Source of the DNA: Saturnia japonica
Taxonomy: Eukaryota > Arthropoda > Insecta > Lepidoptera > Saturniidae
Direction: 5' to 3'
Length of the DNA stretch: 64,000 bases
NCBI GenBank assembly: GCA_033032175.1
Contig: CM065304.1
Location: 4,712,001 to 4,776,000, forward strand
Within the stretch, counting starts at the first letter, position 1. The number at the start of each line of letters is the position of its first letter. The notes under the pieces were generated by a model, which saw only the letters and a program-made list of their open reading frames with translations, was not told the origin of the DNA and did not search any database. Position numbers and translations under genes: made by a program. Shown here piece by piece: positions 44,501-56,404 of the stretch.

Positions 44501-47500
44501 GTTATTGCATTTCCAAAATTTGACCCGCACCCCACTTTCAGTTATCAAAATTATACCAACGGATTCAGATTCCACTTAGCTTGTACACGTTTGTACCTCT
44601 TTTAATTTTTGCCTATCTTAAAACACAAAAAAGTTACAGGACTTTAAAAAAAAAAACAAAATTATAAGATATTGAATTTACAATATATAGAAAGACAGTG
44701 TACTGTGATCGTCGTGCAATCGTTTGTACCCGTAGAAAACACTTTGAAATTTGAGAATATCTCAATAGAAAAGAAAATAACCGTATTTGAAATTTTCAAA
44801 AAGTAGAATAGTATTTTCTCAATTTTCAACAATTCGCCAATTTCTTAAATAGAAATCGCCGTGCAATCGTTTGTACCCCTAGGAAAAACTTGGCCATTTG
44901 AGAATATCTCAAAAGAAAAGAAAATAATCGCTCCTGAAATTTTCGTAAAATTCAATTTTTTCAATTTTCAAAATTTCAACAAACTTTAAACAGGAATCGT
45001 CGTGCAATCGTTTGTACCCGCAGGAAATGCTTTGAATGTTGAAAATATCTCAAAGGATAAGAAAATAAACGCACTTTAAAAGTGTTTATGAAATAGGGCT
45101 GGATTCAGTCAATTCTCAAAATTTCACAAAACTGTAAACGGGAATCGTTGTGCAATCGTTTGTACCCCTGGGCAAAACTTGGACATTCGAGAATATCTCA
45201 TAAGAAAAGAAAATAATCGCACCTGAAATTTTCGTAAAATGGAATTTTCTCAATTTTCAAAATTTCCACAAACTTTAAACAGGAATCGTCGTGCAATCGT
45301 TTGTACCCGCAGGAAATGCTTTGAATGTTGAAAATATCTCAAAGGATAAGAAAATAAACGCACTTTAAAAGTGTTTATGAAATAGGGCTGGATTCAGTCA
45401 ATTCTCAAAATTTCACAAAACTGTAAACGGGAATCGTTGTGCAATCGTTTGTACCCCTAGGCAAAACTTGGACATTCGAGAATATCTCATAAGAAAAGAA
45501 AATAATCGCACCTGAAATTTTCGTAAAATTGAATTTTCTCAATTTTCAAATTTTCAACAAACTTTCAACAGGAATCGTCGTGCAATCGTTTGTACCCGCA
45601 GGAAATGCTTTGAATCTCGAAAATATCTCAAAGGATAAGAAAATAAATGCACTTTAAAAGTGTTTATGAAATAGGGCTGGATTAAGTCAATTCTCAAAAT
45701 TTCACAAAACTGTAAACGGGAATCGTTGTGCAATCGTTTGTATCCCTAGGCAAAACTTGGACATTCGAGAATATCTCATAAGAAAAGAAAATAATCGCAC
45801 CTGAAATTTTCATAAAATTGAATTTTCTCAATTTCCAAAATTTCAACAAACTTTAAACAGGAATCGTCGTGCAATCGTTTGTACCCATTTGAACCTTTTT
45901 CATTTTCGTTTTTAACCCAAACTGAAAAAAGTTATTGCATTTCCAAAATTTGACCCGCACCCCACTTTCAGTTATCAAAATTATACCAACGGATTCAGAT
46001 TCCACTTAGCTTGTACACGTTTGTACCTCTTTTAATTTTTGCCTATCTTAAAACACAAAAAAGTTACAGGACTTTAAAAAAAAAACAAAATTATAAGATA
46101 TTGAATTTACAATATATAGAAAGACAGTGTACTGAGATCGTCGTGCAATCGTTTGTACCCGTAGAAAACACTTTGAAATTTGAGAATATCTCAATAGAAA
46201 AGAAAATAACCGTATTTGAAATTTTCAAAAAGTAGAATAGTATTTTCTCAATTTTCAACAATTCGCCAATTTCTTAAATAGAAATCGCCGTGCAATCGTT
46301 TGTACCCCTAGGAAAAACTTGGACATTCGAGAATATCTCAAAAGAAAAGAAAATAATCGCTCCTGAAATTTTCGTAAAATTCAATTTTTTCAATTTTCAA
46401 AATTTCAACAAACTTTAAACAGGAATCGTCGTGCAATCGTTTGTACCCGCAGGAAATGCTTTGAATGTTGAAAATATCTCAAAGGATAAGAAAATAAACG
46501 CACTTTAAAAGTGTTTATGAAATAGGGCTGGATTCAGTCAATTCTCAAAATTTCACAAAACTGTAAACGGGAATCGTTGTGCAATCGTTTGTACCCCTAG
46601 GCAAAACTTGGACATTCGAGAATATCTCATAAGAAAAGAAAATAATCGCACCTGAAATTTTCGTAAAATGGAATTTTCTCAATTTTCAAAATTTCCACAA
46701 ACTTTAAACAGGAATCGTCGTGCAATCGTTTGTACCCGCAGGAAATGCTTTGAATGTTGAAAATATCTCAAAGGATAAGAAAATAAACGCACTTTAAAAG
46801 TGTTTATGAAATAGGGCTGAATTAAGTCAATTCTCAAAATTTCACAAAACTGTAAACGGGAATCATTGTGTAATCGTTTGTACCCCTAGGCAAAACTTGG
46901 ACATTCGAGAATATCTCATAAGAAAAGAAAATAATCGCACCTGAAATTTTCGAAAAATTTAATTTTCTCAATTTTCAAATTTTCAACAAACTTTCAACAG
47001 GAATCGTCGTGCAATCGTTTGTACCCGCAGGAAATGCTTTGAATCTCGAAAATATCTCAAAGGATAAGAAAATAAACGCACTTTAAAAGTGTTTATGAAA
47101 TAGGGCTGGATTCAGTCAATTCTCAAAATTTCACAAAACTGTAAACGGGAATCGTTGTGCAATCGTTTGTACCCCAAGGCAAAACTTGGACATTCGAGAA
47201 TATCTCATAAGGGAAGAAAATAATCGCACCTGAAATTTTCGTAAAATTGAATTTTCTCAATTTTCTAAATTTCAACAAACTTTAAACAGGAATCGTCGTG
47301 CAATCGTTTGTACCCGCAGGAAATGCTTTGAATGTTGAAAATATCTCAAAGGATAAGAAAATAAACGCACTTTAAAAGTGTTTATGAAATAGGGCTGAAT
47401 TAAGTCAATTCTCAAAATTTCACAAAACTGTAAACGGGAATCATTGTGTAATCGTTTGTACCCCTAGGCAAAACTTGGACATTCGAGAATATCTCATAAG

Positions 47501-47605
47501 AAAAGAAAATAATCGCACCTGAAATTTTCATAAAATTGAATTTTCTCCATTTTCAAAATTTCAACAAACTTTAAACAGGAATCGTCATGCAATCGTGTGG
47601 AGCCT
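41545..47605 (+). repeat. left outer arm: higher-order satellite
   Basis: About 40 degenerate units. Each contains a conserved box GTGCAATCGTTTGTACCC. Spacing alternates about 148-150 and 140 bp, making a dimer of about 290 bp, and is broken by a 273-bp long unit starting CCCATTTGAACC... That long unit recurs at about 42172, 43312, 44452 and 45884, giving a period of 1140 bp and one of 1432 bp (1140 plus one dimer). Units near the outer end (41545-42400) are the most diverged. Open frames inside are repeat products. Confidence 0.95.
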
Positions 47606-48738
47606 TAGGAAACTTATATTAAAACTTTGTTTAATAAGTAAATTTATTATAATTTGATGCATTTAAAGGTTTAACCAAACATTACTTACTCGGAACGATG
47701 ATGTATCGGCCTTGTTCCGTTTTGGAGTGTTTTCCACTTTCAGGTTGAATCCTTAGCGTTATATAAATGAAGATAAATAAATTAGAATTTTGGGTGCGTA
47801 CTAAATTTACTATCGATATCAGAATACACTTATAACCGAGGGGGATTACTGCTTACCATCAGATACAGATGATTTCAATAATAACTACTAACAGCCCCGT
47901 TTTAGACCTACAAGCTACACTAAACGAAGAACACGATATGGTCACTTCCGTTCAACAAAACTTCGAACAAAGTAGTACAATAAATAAAGTCACATTAGAA
48001 CAAAAAAAGAATATTGTAGACACTTTCCAGAATACGATAGAAAAATAAATATACCAACTGTTTTATTAGGTCTATGTGGTCTGCTTCTATTTATCTTAAT
48101 AGTCCTATTTACCTAGTATTTCCTGTATTATTTTCGTGTATATTATATATTTGTTTATTGTCAAATTTCCAGGGCATCGGTTAGGCTAATATATTTTTCC
48201 TTTCATAGACCATTTATAATACGATCACTTTATTTTAATATAGAATTTCATATAATTTTATCATATTTAATTATAATACATTGTTTCTTTACAATGGTCT
48301 GTCAACATGCCAATTTTTGTTACGTCTGATAGTTTAAGGACATATGCAAAGATAAAAATATGTTTTCTTAATCATAGGTTTTCATTATTTACCTATAATT
48401 GTACTATTCAAAAACATTTTTGTAATTTCAAACGATTATCAATATACGATAGACTTTTGAATAGTAAAAACTGATATTTTTTGAAATATTCGAAAATAGT
48501 ATAATCATCGATATTTATATATTTTATTTGGTAAAGTTATATTACCAACAATAATAATTTTAAAAGTACCAAACGAATATAGGAGTCGGAAGTCTCATTC
48601 CGAGCTATTTATTAAATGCATTATTTAATTCTATTTTCATGGAATCAATTTCACTTGTGAGAATTATTGTTCCTGCATCGAGCCTGCTCAACGCCGAATA
48701 TCCAGGGCGCCGCAACACTAAGCCGACCACCCGGGTAG

Positions 48739-48756
48739 CCGCCGCCAGGGCGGCGG
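48739..48756. other. GC hairpin in left inner arm
   Basis: CCGCCGCC, AG, GGCGGCGG: a perfect 8-base inverted repeat with a two-base spacer, within a 150-bp GC-rich island (48660-48830) of otherwise AT-rich DNA. Kept in the right arm at 59520-59537. Confidence 0.8.
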
Positions 48757-49228
48757 TTTCTGCCCTCAACCTACATTGCGTTGATTGTACTGATTGATAC
48801 CTGACGTAGCAGCTATGGCGTTGGATCTTGGTTCATATCCTTTAAATCAAACACTGTCTCGTGAGGTGTTAATTTTTTATATGAGACCTTCAATATTGGA
48901 CTGTAAGATTTTTCTATTTTTACAATTACATTATTATTATATTCATAATTATTGCATAATTTTTATTACGTAATGGCGAGGTAGACTAAAAATTGTATAT
49001 AAACCTAAAACTTTGAATGTTCTTATATTTTTCTATCTTGGCAATGATTAAATCAATTACCACGTAATAATCTTTGTTATTTTTAAGATGAAAATAGCAA
49101 TGTTTATGACTAATTTTTTCTATAACAAATTTAAATATAAAAAAAATAAGATACATAGTTTTAGTTTAGTTTGCGGTAGGAAGTGAAGGACGTCGTGTTT
49201 AAGTGCTAAGAGTATATTTATTAAGAAA

Positions 49229-49610
49229 ATGTCGAAAAATAGTCAAGAAGTTTCGTTAAATGACATCTTTAAGAAGATTGCAGCACTGAGTACTAAGATC
49301 GCGTCTCAGTCTGCGCTCATAGACACAAAGCGTCAAAATTCAAGAACAACAACAATTACTCTATTATTTATTATTTTATTTACTTATTAATTATTAATTA
49401 CTCTATTATCTACTATGCGAATTCCTACTAGCGTGAGCGAGAACGAAGTAATATCCACAGTGTCTGTTACAACTGTGCAAGATAAGGAGAACGTGCGCTT
49501 CCGCAAAACAATCGAGCGAACGAAACCAAAGGCAGCGCCAATTGTGTACGAGCGCGTCAGCGTTTTATAGATGCGGATGCTATAGAAATTTCGCAAGGGG
49601 AAAAAAATTA
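49229..49610 (+). pseudogene. LINE ORF1-like remnant, left arm
   Basis: 49229: MSKNSQEVSLNDIFKKIAAL then STKIASQSALI, a predicted coiled coil, broken near 49350 by a deletion filled with AT-rich DNA. A second frame, from 49414, reads MRIPTSVSENEVISTVSV and RKTIERTKPKAAPIVYE. The right arm copy is more complete. Confidence 0.6.
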
Positions 49611-49749
49611 AAATTATGATAGTGAATGGAAAATAGTTAAGAATAAACAGAAAGTAAAAAGAACATATTATGTACATGAATAACATAAAGGTGGAAATGC
49701 TGAAGTAAGTAAGATTCATGCCGTTGAGAAGACTATTCATCTTTCTTTA

Positions 49750-50396
49750 TTGAAGTTCCCGAATCACTCTATAGCAAGCTCTGTAATGCGGAAGTTAGGC
49801 CTATCAACACTCGGTTTAGTGAATGGAGCTGGTTTCGTCCCTCAAGGAAAAGCGACCAAAAGCCATTCCAGTAACATTACGTTACAGTTATATTACCAGA
49901 ATGTCAGAAAACTAACAATTTATTTTGTTCTCTGTTAGAGTCAACCTATGACATATTTGCGTTATCGGAGACCGGAGTCAAAGAGTCTTTGCGGGGCGGA
50001 GAGTTTATTCCTTTGGGATACACTGCTGTAAGATGTGATCGAGCTGATGGGCGCAAGCAGGGTGGTGTGATAATAATTGCATCACATAGATATATATTGC
50101 AGCAGATTCCGCTACCTCCTGGACACAATGTAAACAGCTCATTATTTGAACTAATATGTGTGACGGTACATTTAGAAAGTAAGTTTTTATTTTTGTGTTG
50201 TGTTATTTATATACCTCCAAAATGTTCAGCCTCTGAATACATGCATTTATTTTATTTATTAGAAAGTGTATGTGTTCGATACAATAATTTTATAGTTATC
50301 GGTGATTTTAACATGACATCATGTACGACTGAGGTATGGAATTTTTATGAATATTTATTATCATTCTGTGCACTGGATTTACTTCAGTTTCATTAG
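49750..50396 (+). pseudogene. LINE endonuclease (EEP) domain, left arm
   Basis: LYYQNVRK at the start of the domain, one frame shift near 49930, then STYDIFALSETGV (metal-binding Glu), PLGYTAVRCDRADGRK, GGVIIIA, LFLCCVIYIPP and VIGDFNMT (catalytic Asp/Asn). These are the ordered EEP motifs of Jockey- or I-type LINE ORF2. Stops at 50396, before any reverse transcriptase. Confidence 0.85.
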
Positions 50397-50875
50397 AGCT
50401 CACTATTCCTGTATTTATACAGGTCACTTATACCTCATTTTGATTTAGTACTGGGGATCAGAACTACAGAATTTGTACAGTAGATCATGTAAAGTGTTGG
50501 ATGTTCATTTTAATAAGTCTTTGTTTGTAATTTCCTTCAGTTCTTTCACGTAGTGTCTTTTCTATCTTTTATTTATTAATTTTATTTTTATATTTTTCTA
50601 GCCTAGCTTCTGTGTCATGTTTTATTAAAGTAACAAATTATAAAAATTCATATACTCCATACCTATTATGATTATAAAGTATAACCTTGAAGGTTTTCTG
50701 TCTTATTTAAATTTTTATAAGTATGTAATAATTCCGCATACAAGATTTTAACTATTCACTAAGTTTTGATATATTTAAACACTATGCCCGCAGTCGAAGA
50801 ATATTTAGAATATTTAACTATATGTAGTTGGTCGTATCATTTTGTTTTACTTTTCGTTCAGAAAAGTACCTAAAA
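50397..50875 (+). other. inner-arm spacer
   Basis: AT-rich, repeated in reverse at 56851-57329. No gene. Confidence 0.6.
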
Positions 50876-51943
50876 TTATTCTGTGACACCCTTCACATAG
50901 TATAACATATGTATTCTTTGTTTCTGCAGTAGTTTCTTCGCTGAAGCAAAGAGTGGTTTCCTTTTAGAATTGAGATCATCATGAATTTCCCATTTTCCTA
51001 TGATCCTTCGTATAACTGAGTAATAATGACCTATTGCACTTCCGTATTCCTTTGATCCGCCACTGTAAATTATTGCAGATACTAATTTATATTCAGTATT
51101 ACAAATTACAAGGTCAGTTGGAATTTCACTTATAGCAAATTCCATTGGTCGAGATGAAAATCCTAATCTCTGCCCTAACTTGGGCCACTCAAGGCATTCG
51201 ATATCTATAAAGATATGGGGTCCGCCTATCCAGTGGAAAACGAGATCACCTTTACAACGTTTACATTTTCTATTGGATATTTCGCAGAACTCATTCGCGG
51301 CAATTTGGAGTCCTCCCATTCCGTTGACATAGAACGGCAATGGACTCACTTCCAATACTGGAAATATGTTACTTTCCTCGTGGCCACAATTTAAGGTGCA
51401 AAATTCACGGCGTTGCAGGGAAGGTTCATTTTTCAATAGGTGATTAGAAACAAGGGATGATACATTATCGGCACAATCAAGCACATCGTTTTTTGGCGTG
51501 ACGATCTTGCATAAAATATCAGCTCTCTGAGCATATATTTTATGCGAGATTCCTTTTAAAGATAACATTTTTACGAATTGTAATGTCGGGTTTACCGACG
51601 ATGCAATGTATTTATGATAACCTGACCAGTCACAGTATGCCGACAGTATGCTCTGAATAATGGTATCAAACGGACAAGTATTTAGAATTTGTAATACCCG
51701 TTGACCAACTTTTAAAGGCTGCAACGCAGAGCCGTTCTGCAAAACTGGTAACGCACGATCGAAAAATGGCCTTTCGTAAATTTTTTCGATATCAGGGCAT
51801 GGCGTTAAGTATTTTCCCCTTTTCTTTGGTATTGGGTTGAGGCTTTTCCACGATTCCACTTCGTTAAGTAGATTAGCTTTTTCATTGGATATAGAAAAAA
51901 TATTTTTCTGAATGGGATTTAATTTTACAATTTCGGTAAACAT
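50876..51943 (-). pseudogene. ubiquitin-protease-like (C19-like) domain of the element's protein
   Basis: 355 codons, the C-terminal part of the central protein. ILNTCPFDTIIQSIL near residue 90 resembles the Cys box of USPs (N.C..N..LQ). FCTLNCG (182-187) and CKRCKG (227-232) could form a zinc finger as in USP 'fingers'. YKLVSAIIYSGGS with GHYYSVIRR (H306) then W318 and D322-323 resembles the His box ('GHY.. +R...W...D'). Cys, His and Asp are all present. Frame equals that of 52466-54085, with a different-frame segment between. The annotation is by motif only. The domain's C-terminal end is duplicated in the right arm. Confidence 0.7.
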
Positions 51944-52019
51944 TAACTAAATTATTTTTATCAAGTGAATCGTTTTCTAATTGTTTACTTACAACACTGC
52001 AACCTTCAATAAATGCGTT

Positions 52020-52463
52020 TTATAAATTTACTAAACCAGAAATCGATCTGAGGTGCATGACTAAAAATTTATCTACTCTGATCGATTTAATACCTTTTAC
52101 AATAAGTGTTTTCAACTCTCGAAAATACTCTTCGCTATAAGCCGAAGTAGCGACTCCGGTAGACAAAACATTCGTCCATAAGACAAAATGTTTGCTTATT
52201 CTTAAAAGGTTTTTTCTGAACTCTGCGGAATAATAAGGATTCGGCCAGTCACCAGTTACTGGTTGCTGACTTTCTGTTTCTAATTTATCTAGAAATCTCT
52301 GTAGACTACTACCAGCATTCATTTTATCAACAAATTCGTCTTCTTGAAATGAAAAGGAGACCTCCCTCGTCTTTGTTAGGCTCACTAGGAGGTTCAACAG
52401 TTTTAATACGATCAAAAAGTCTTTGTTGGGCTGCAAAACAATGTTCGGAACTATCACTAACAT
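52020..52463 (-). pseudogene. middle segment of the central protein
   Basis: 147 codons in another frame than its neighbours. DEFVDKMNAGSSLQRFLDKL, PYYSAEFRKNLLRISKHF and FRELKTLIVKGIKSIRVDKF read as a continuous helical segment. Upstream, 52480-52385 continues the transposase in yet another frame (KTEDVSDSSEHCFAAQQRLF), so at least three frame changes separate start from end. I do not recognise a domain. Confidence 0.6.
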
Positions 52464-52465
52464 CT

Positions 52466-54085
52466 TCAGTTTTCGAAAATGCCACTACTAAAAACATCTA
52501 AATAAATAGCATAATAGTTTTCTATCGTTTCGCAATGTGTCATAAGGCCAATACAACGGAGAAAAAAATCTTTCACGGTCTGTGGTGTTCTTTTAAAACA
52601 TTTCCACCGACAGACCAGTTTTATTAAATGTGCAATATCAATGCGCAAAATGCAAATGGGCGGTGTTTTGTTGGTAGATGGCGTTAATGATTCGAAACAT
52701 TGCTCTAAATACGATACCAAGTCAATATTATTAAACGCGAGAGTTGCAGCGTTTAAAAGCGCAAGGGAGTAATCTGCAACTATCTCCCGCGGGCAAGGTA
52801 CACCGGAGCGTAACCACTCCCGCATCCAATATGATAACATATTACTGTCATGTTTTTCTGAAATCATTTGAAAAACGGGCAAGATTTTTTTATTAACTGC
52901 AGTAACGGCTTGATATATAAATATCGGATGTTTTGTGCTGTCTGGTTTGCGAAAAGGTGCTACCAATGAACCTGTAGCATCAATGCTAATACTACGTATC
53001 TGATTTCTTTTTAACAACGTTTTATATATATAAGACTGTTCCGGACTCCAGTACATGACAAAAAATCTATCTATTCCTATTTCTTTTATACAACCAGCAA
53101 ATTCTAATGAATATTTCATCTTTATTATGGATATTATAGGATCTGTAACGCCTTTTAGGCCTAATACTATGTCGAAATCTAATTGTTTCGCTTTGCGCAA
53201 CACACTCTCTTTATATAGATGTGCTGGCTCGACATCTCCAAATTTCATTAATTTATTAGCCTTATCACGTCGCCAATTGTATGTGGAACTTACCTTTAGA
53301 TCTCCAACTACGCTTTTCCGTTCAGCGCCTTTCATTTGACGTTTTTTCTTATGGGGTATATCACGAGTATCGTTCGTTGATATGTGAACTTGCAGCCCAT
53401 TTTCTTTAGGACCGAGTAAACTGTATAAATTAATTTTGTTACCACATTCTACACAAGTCGCGTGTATTTTGAAAAAGTGTTCACCCGGAATGGTGCAAAC
53501 TTTACCGTTCTTAAAACTAAAGGGACACGGTAGTTTAAAGTGAATCCATAATTGAGCATAGAGGACGTCAGACCAACCGGGTTTTAAAACTTTATATTCG
53601 CGATCACTGTATAGTCGCGTTTCCGGTTCAATTTGTTTCCAAACCTCTGTAGGAATAACAAATTGCTCGCGTAACGGAGATACAGTTGTATCAGTCGTAT
53701 GAGCTTCCGTGGACCAATTTGACTGATTACATTCCTCTATACTTCTAGCTTTCGAGGTGCCTATGAACTTTTCTAACTCTTCACTTTTTAGTAAATTATT
53801 AAGAATCTCGTTTCGATTCTGGACAATGTACATATAAATATATTTCTTATTCATCTGTCCCCCTAAACGGTCAGATGCTTTTTCCCAGACCTCGTCAGTA
53901 AACGGGCGAATTTTACCTGAGTTATCAATGAAACTCATACTTTTTAATGCTAAGATTATTTTCTCAACAGATATTTTTGATTTTCTTGGCATATTCGTAA
54001 AAATATTTTTTTTATCGTTTGTATTTTTAGCTGTATTGCCACAATCCCATCTGACGTTGAGTGAAAAATAATTAGTGTTTGTCAC
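52466..54085 (-). pseudogene. transposase-like protein, N-terminal and catalytic part
   Basis: 539 open codons. The M at residue 32 (MPRKSKISVEKI) is the likelier start. Residues 35-100 resemble a MADF/Myb-like domain (FTDEVWEKASDRL, IVQNRNEILNNLL). Residues 187-214 carry a C-x9-C-x10-H-x2-C-x2-C-like zinc motif (GEHFFKIHATCVECG), as in WRKY/FLYWCH-type transposase domains. SISIDATGSLVAP (D369) and EIVADYSLALLNA (D438) fit the first two Asp of a MULE-like DDE/D core, and RIDIAHLIKL follows. The third acid is not identified. Best guess: a MULE/Phantom- or NOF-like transposase; KDZ-type is an alternative. Frame breaks at its 3' end make it non-functional as read. Confidence 0.75.
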
Positions 54086-55811
54086 TTGACGGTGGTCCGT
54101 ATGTAAGTCTGCCTACTAAGAGTGCTGCTCAACATGCAAATTGTTAACTACAAACAAGTGATATAAATCGTTACATATGTTGAAGTATGCTATTAATATT
54201 TCACAGGTGGAAACCCTAATTATACTATTACTAACTTTACAAATGCTTATTCTGTTAATCAGTAAAATACTATAAATAATATATAAACTGAATCTTACCG
54301 ATTATCCAAGAGTATATAAATTATGATACGGACATACGTTACCAGTAGACATTTCCCTCTTCGTTCAACCTCTCTGCTTGTCTTACTCACCCGATTGCTA
54401 ACCCGCACTATTGATTGTTTTTGCACACAGGTTTGACAACTATATTCGTACCACAATCACCCGGAAGCCCTCCACAACTCTATTGATAATGCAAATGTAC
54501 AAATAAACTTGTCATAAATTCAAAAAGTAAAATTAGAGCGACCGACTCCTTCTCTATACCGTCCAATTACGAGGCCAGAACCCGAACCGTCCGTTGACTG
54601 TACCTCAAGAAACAATGTCCAATACTATTTATGTTTATTAGCAGTTCGTAACGAGCTAGAGTCAGTTCAGTGCCACACTGCCACACCACACTAGCTACAC
54701 CCTTGACGGGTTCCCACACTATTAACGCTCGTACCTTATTTACAGGAAAAAAAATCGGATATTCGAGATTCCTGGTCAACAGACACCCCGTTGTTTTGTA
54801 GTACCAAAGCTTTCTAAATCTTAAATAAATTTAGTTTTTTATGTGATGCAAATGGCTGAAAGAATCGCCTAATGCCGTGTACAGACTGAGCGAAGGAGAG
54901 TAAGCAAAGGCGAACATGTTGGTTTTGCCGACAGATAATGTATTCTCGTTTACGTTTACCTACACTGTTGTGTTTACACAGCAAATGACATTTACCTTAA
55001 CATTATTAAAAAAAAACGGATAGTCTACACGAAGAAACACACAAGTCGATTTATAAAATAATATGAATGTTTATAATACAAAAATAGTTGGCCGCCACGG
55101 GACGCCTGGCAGATGTGAAACATCTTAGTGAATATTCAAATTTCTAATAATTAAAAATGGAAACCCTATAAAAATTATGAAGTAAAGTAATAAAAAGAGT
55201 ATAGCTTTGTTAATAAAAAGAAGCAACGTTCGTTTTCACTAAGTCACACACAGCTATTATTCGTTTTCGTTTATTCAATAGCGTTCGGTAGCTCTGTCTC
55301 GGTTGGTCTTTATCTAGCATAAGAAACATATGTTTCGTACTTGACCCTTGTTCCAAAAGCTACACAAGTATTAGTAGGGTTTTTTATTGTTCCCGTTCTT
55401 TGTTTCACGTTCCACATTATCATCTGTAAATTTAAAATAGACGAAAGTGCCACTCATTAGTAACAGTGGGGCCTCATCCTTTTAAGAACTTTTTATTTGT
55501 GAATGCGGTGGGTCAGTCCAGATAATGCGGTGCTAACGGACAGTAATTAGAATTAAAAAATAGAGACACATACATTGGTAAAATCGAAATTTCGAACTGC
55601 TTTTTGTTCTATAAGAATATAATTCAAATATATCTAGTAATGAAGCGGAGTGGTAAGAGTCGTGACCACTGTACACATACCTATGTAATAATAAAATTCC
55701 TTTAATAAACCATATCTTCATGCAAATTTTTTAACTAAAACTAATTAGTTTCGATATTTCAAGTCGGCCAGGTGTACCGCGACGGCAGTATTTTTTGAAA
55801 TTTTATATTAG
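54086..55811. mobile_element. single-copy centre of the foldback-like element
   Basis: Follows the transposase start. No inverted partner in the window. The minus open frame 54567-54779 has no domain. 54440-54780 includes sequence that could be a promoter region for the minus-strand gene, but no clear TATA/Inr is seen. Nothing else recognised. Confidence 0.5.
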
Positions 55812-56100
55812 TACTAGCTGTGCCCGTGGCATCGCTCACGGGGTCTACAGAATGCCCGCGCGAATCTTGCTCCCCCGCTCCCGGCCATTTCAAAGACAAA
55901 AATGCTTGTTGTGGGTGTTCCTTAGAAGATAGATGTATATTTTCCCGGACTTTTTTGTAGATCATTTTAATGCCTATGATTATGTTGTAGTTTTATTTGC
56001 TATGTCTCTAAAGAATTACTCAGTATAAGCCATTTAAGCGCCCGATTTGATTCACCATGACCAGTTATTTTTTTAATTGTGAGGAACCCTGCTATAGTAA
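55812..56100 (+). repeat. RTE-like element inserted in the centre
   Basis: TACTAGCTGTGCCCGTGGC to CACCATGACCAG..., like 10374 and 34302. Truncated at its 3' end. Confidence 0.75.
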
Positions 56101-56139
56101 CTAAACAGCTGATATACGTAAATATAAAGATATTTAACA

Positions 56140-56403
56140 CCAAAACGCACTTTATAAATGAAGGCTCTTATAATTTTGAAAATTGTTAAAATCTTGTAAC
56201 TTTTTTGTGTTTTAAGATAGGGAAAAATTAAAAGAGGTACAAACGTGTGTGTGTGCGAACTGGAATCTTAATCCGTTGGTATAATTTTGATAACTTAAAG
56301 TGGGGTGCGGGTAAAATTGTGGAAATGCAATAAATTTTTTCTGTTTGGATTAAAAACGAAAATGAAAAAGATTCAAAGTATTTCCTGCGAGTACAAACAG
56401 TGC
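56140..56403 (-). repeat. satellite fragment at the inner edge of the right arm
   Basis: Reverse-orientated long satellite unit (AAAGAGGTACAAACGTGTG, CCGTTGGTATAATTTTGATAAC, GTGGGGTGCGGG, AAAACGAAAATGAAAAAG) joined to TATTTCCTGCGAGTACAAAC, i.e. units normally found in the outer arms. Confidence 0.9.
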
Positions 56404-56404
56404 A

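Larger units (their letters stand above)
47605..51320 (+). mobile_element. left inner arm of the foldback-like element
   Basis: Unique-sequence arm matching 56405-60670 in reverse complement, imperfectly. It joins the satellite at AATCGTGTGGAGCC and extends into the last third of the protease-like coding region. It contains the LINE-derived pieces listed below. 47610-48600 is AT-rich and shows no gene. Confidence 0.9.

Noticed and set aside
41545..47605. Small open frames in the satellite, such as 42969-43163 minus, 43206-43436 minus and 46011-46235 plus
   Set aside because: They recur with the repeat unit (the first also at 63119-63313) and have no domain or codon signal.
48200..48600. A gene in the AT-rich part of the inner arm
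   Set aside because: No frame with a recognisable motif on either strand, and the mirror copy shows none either.
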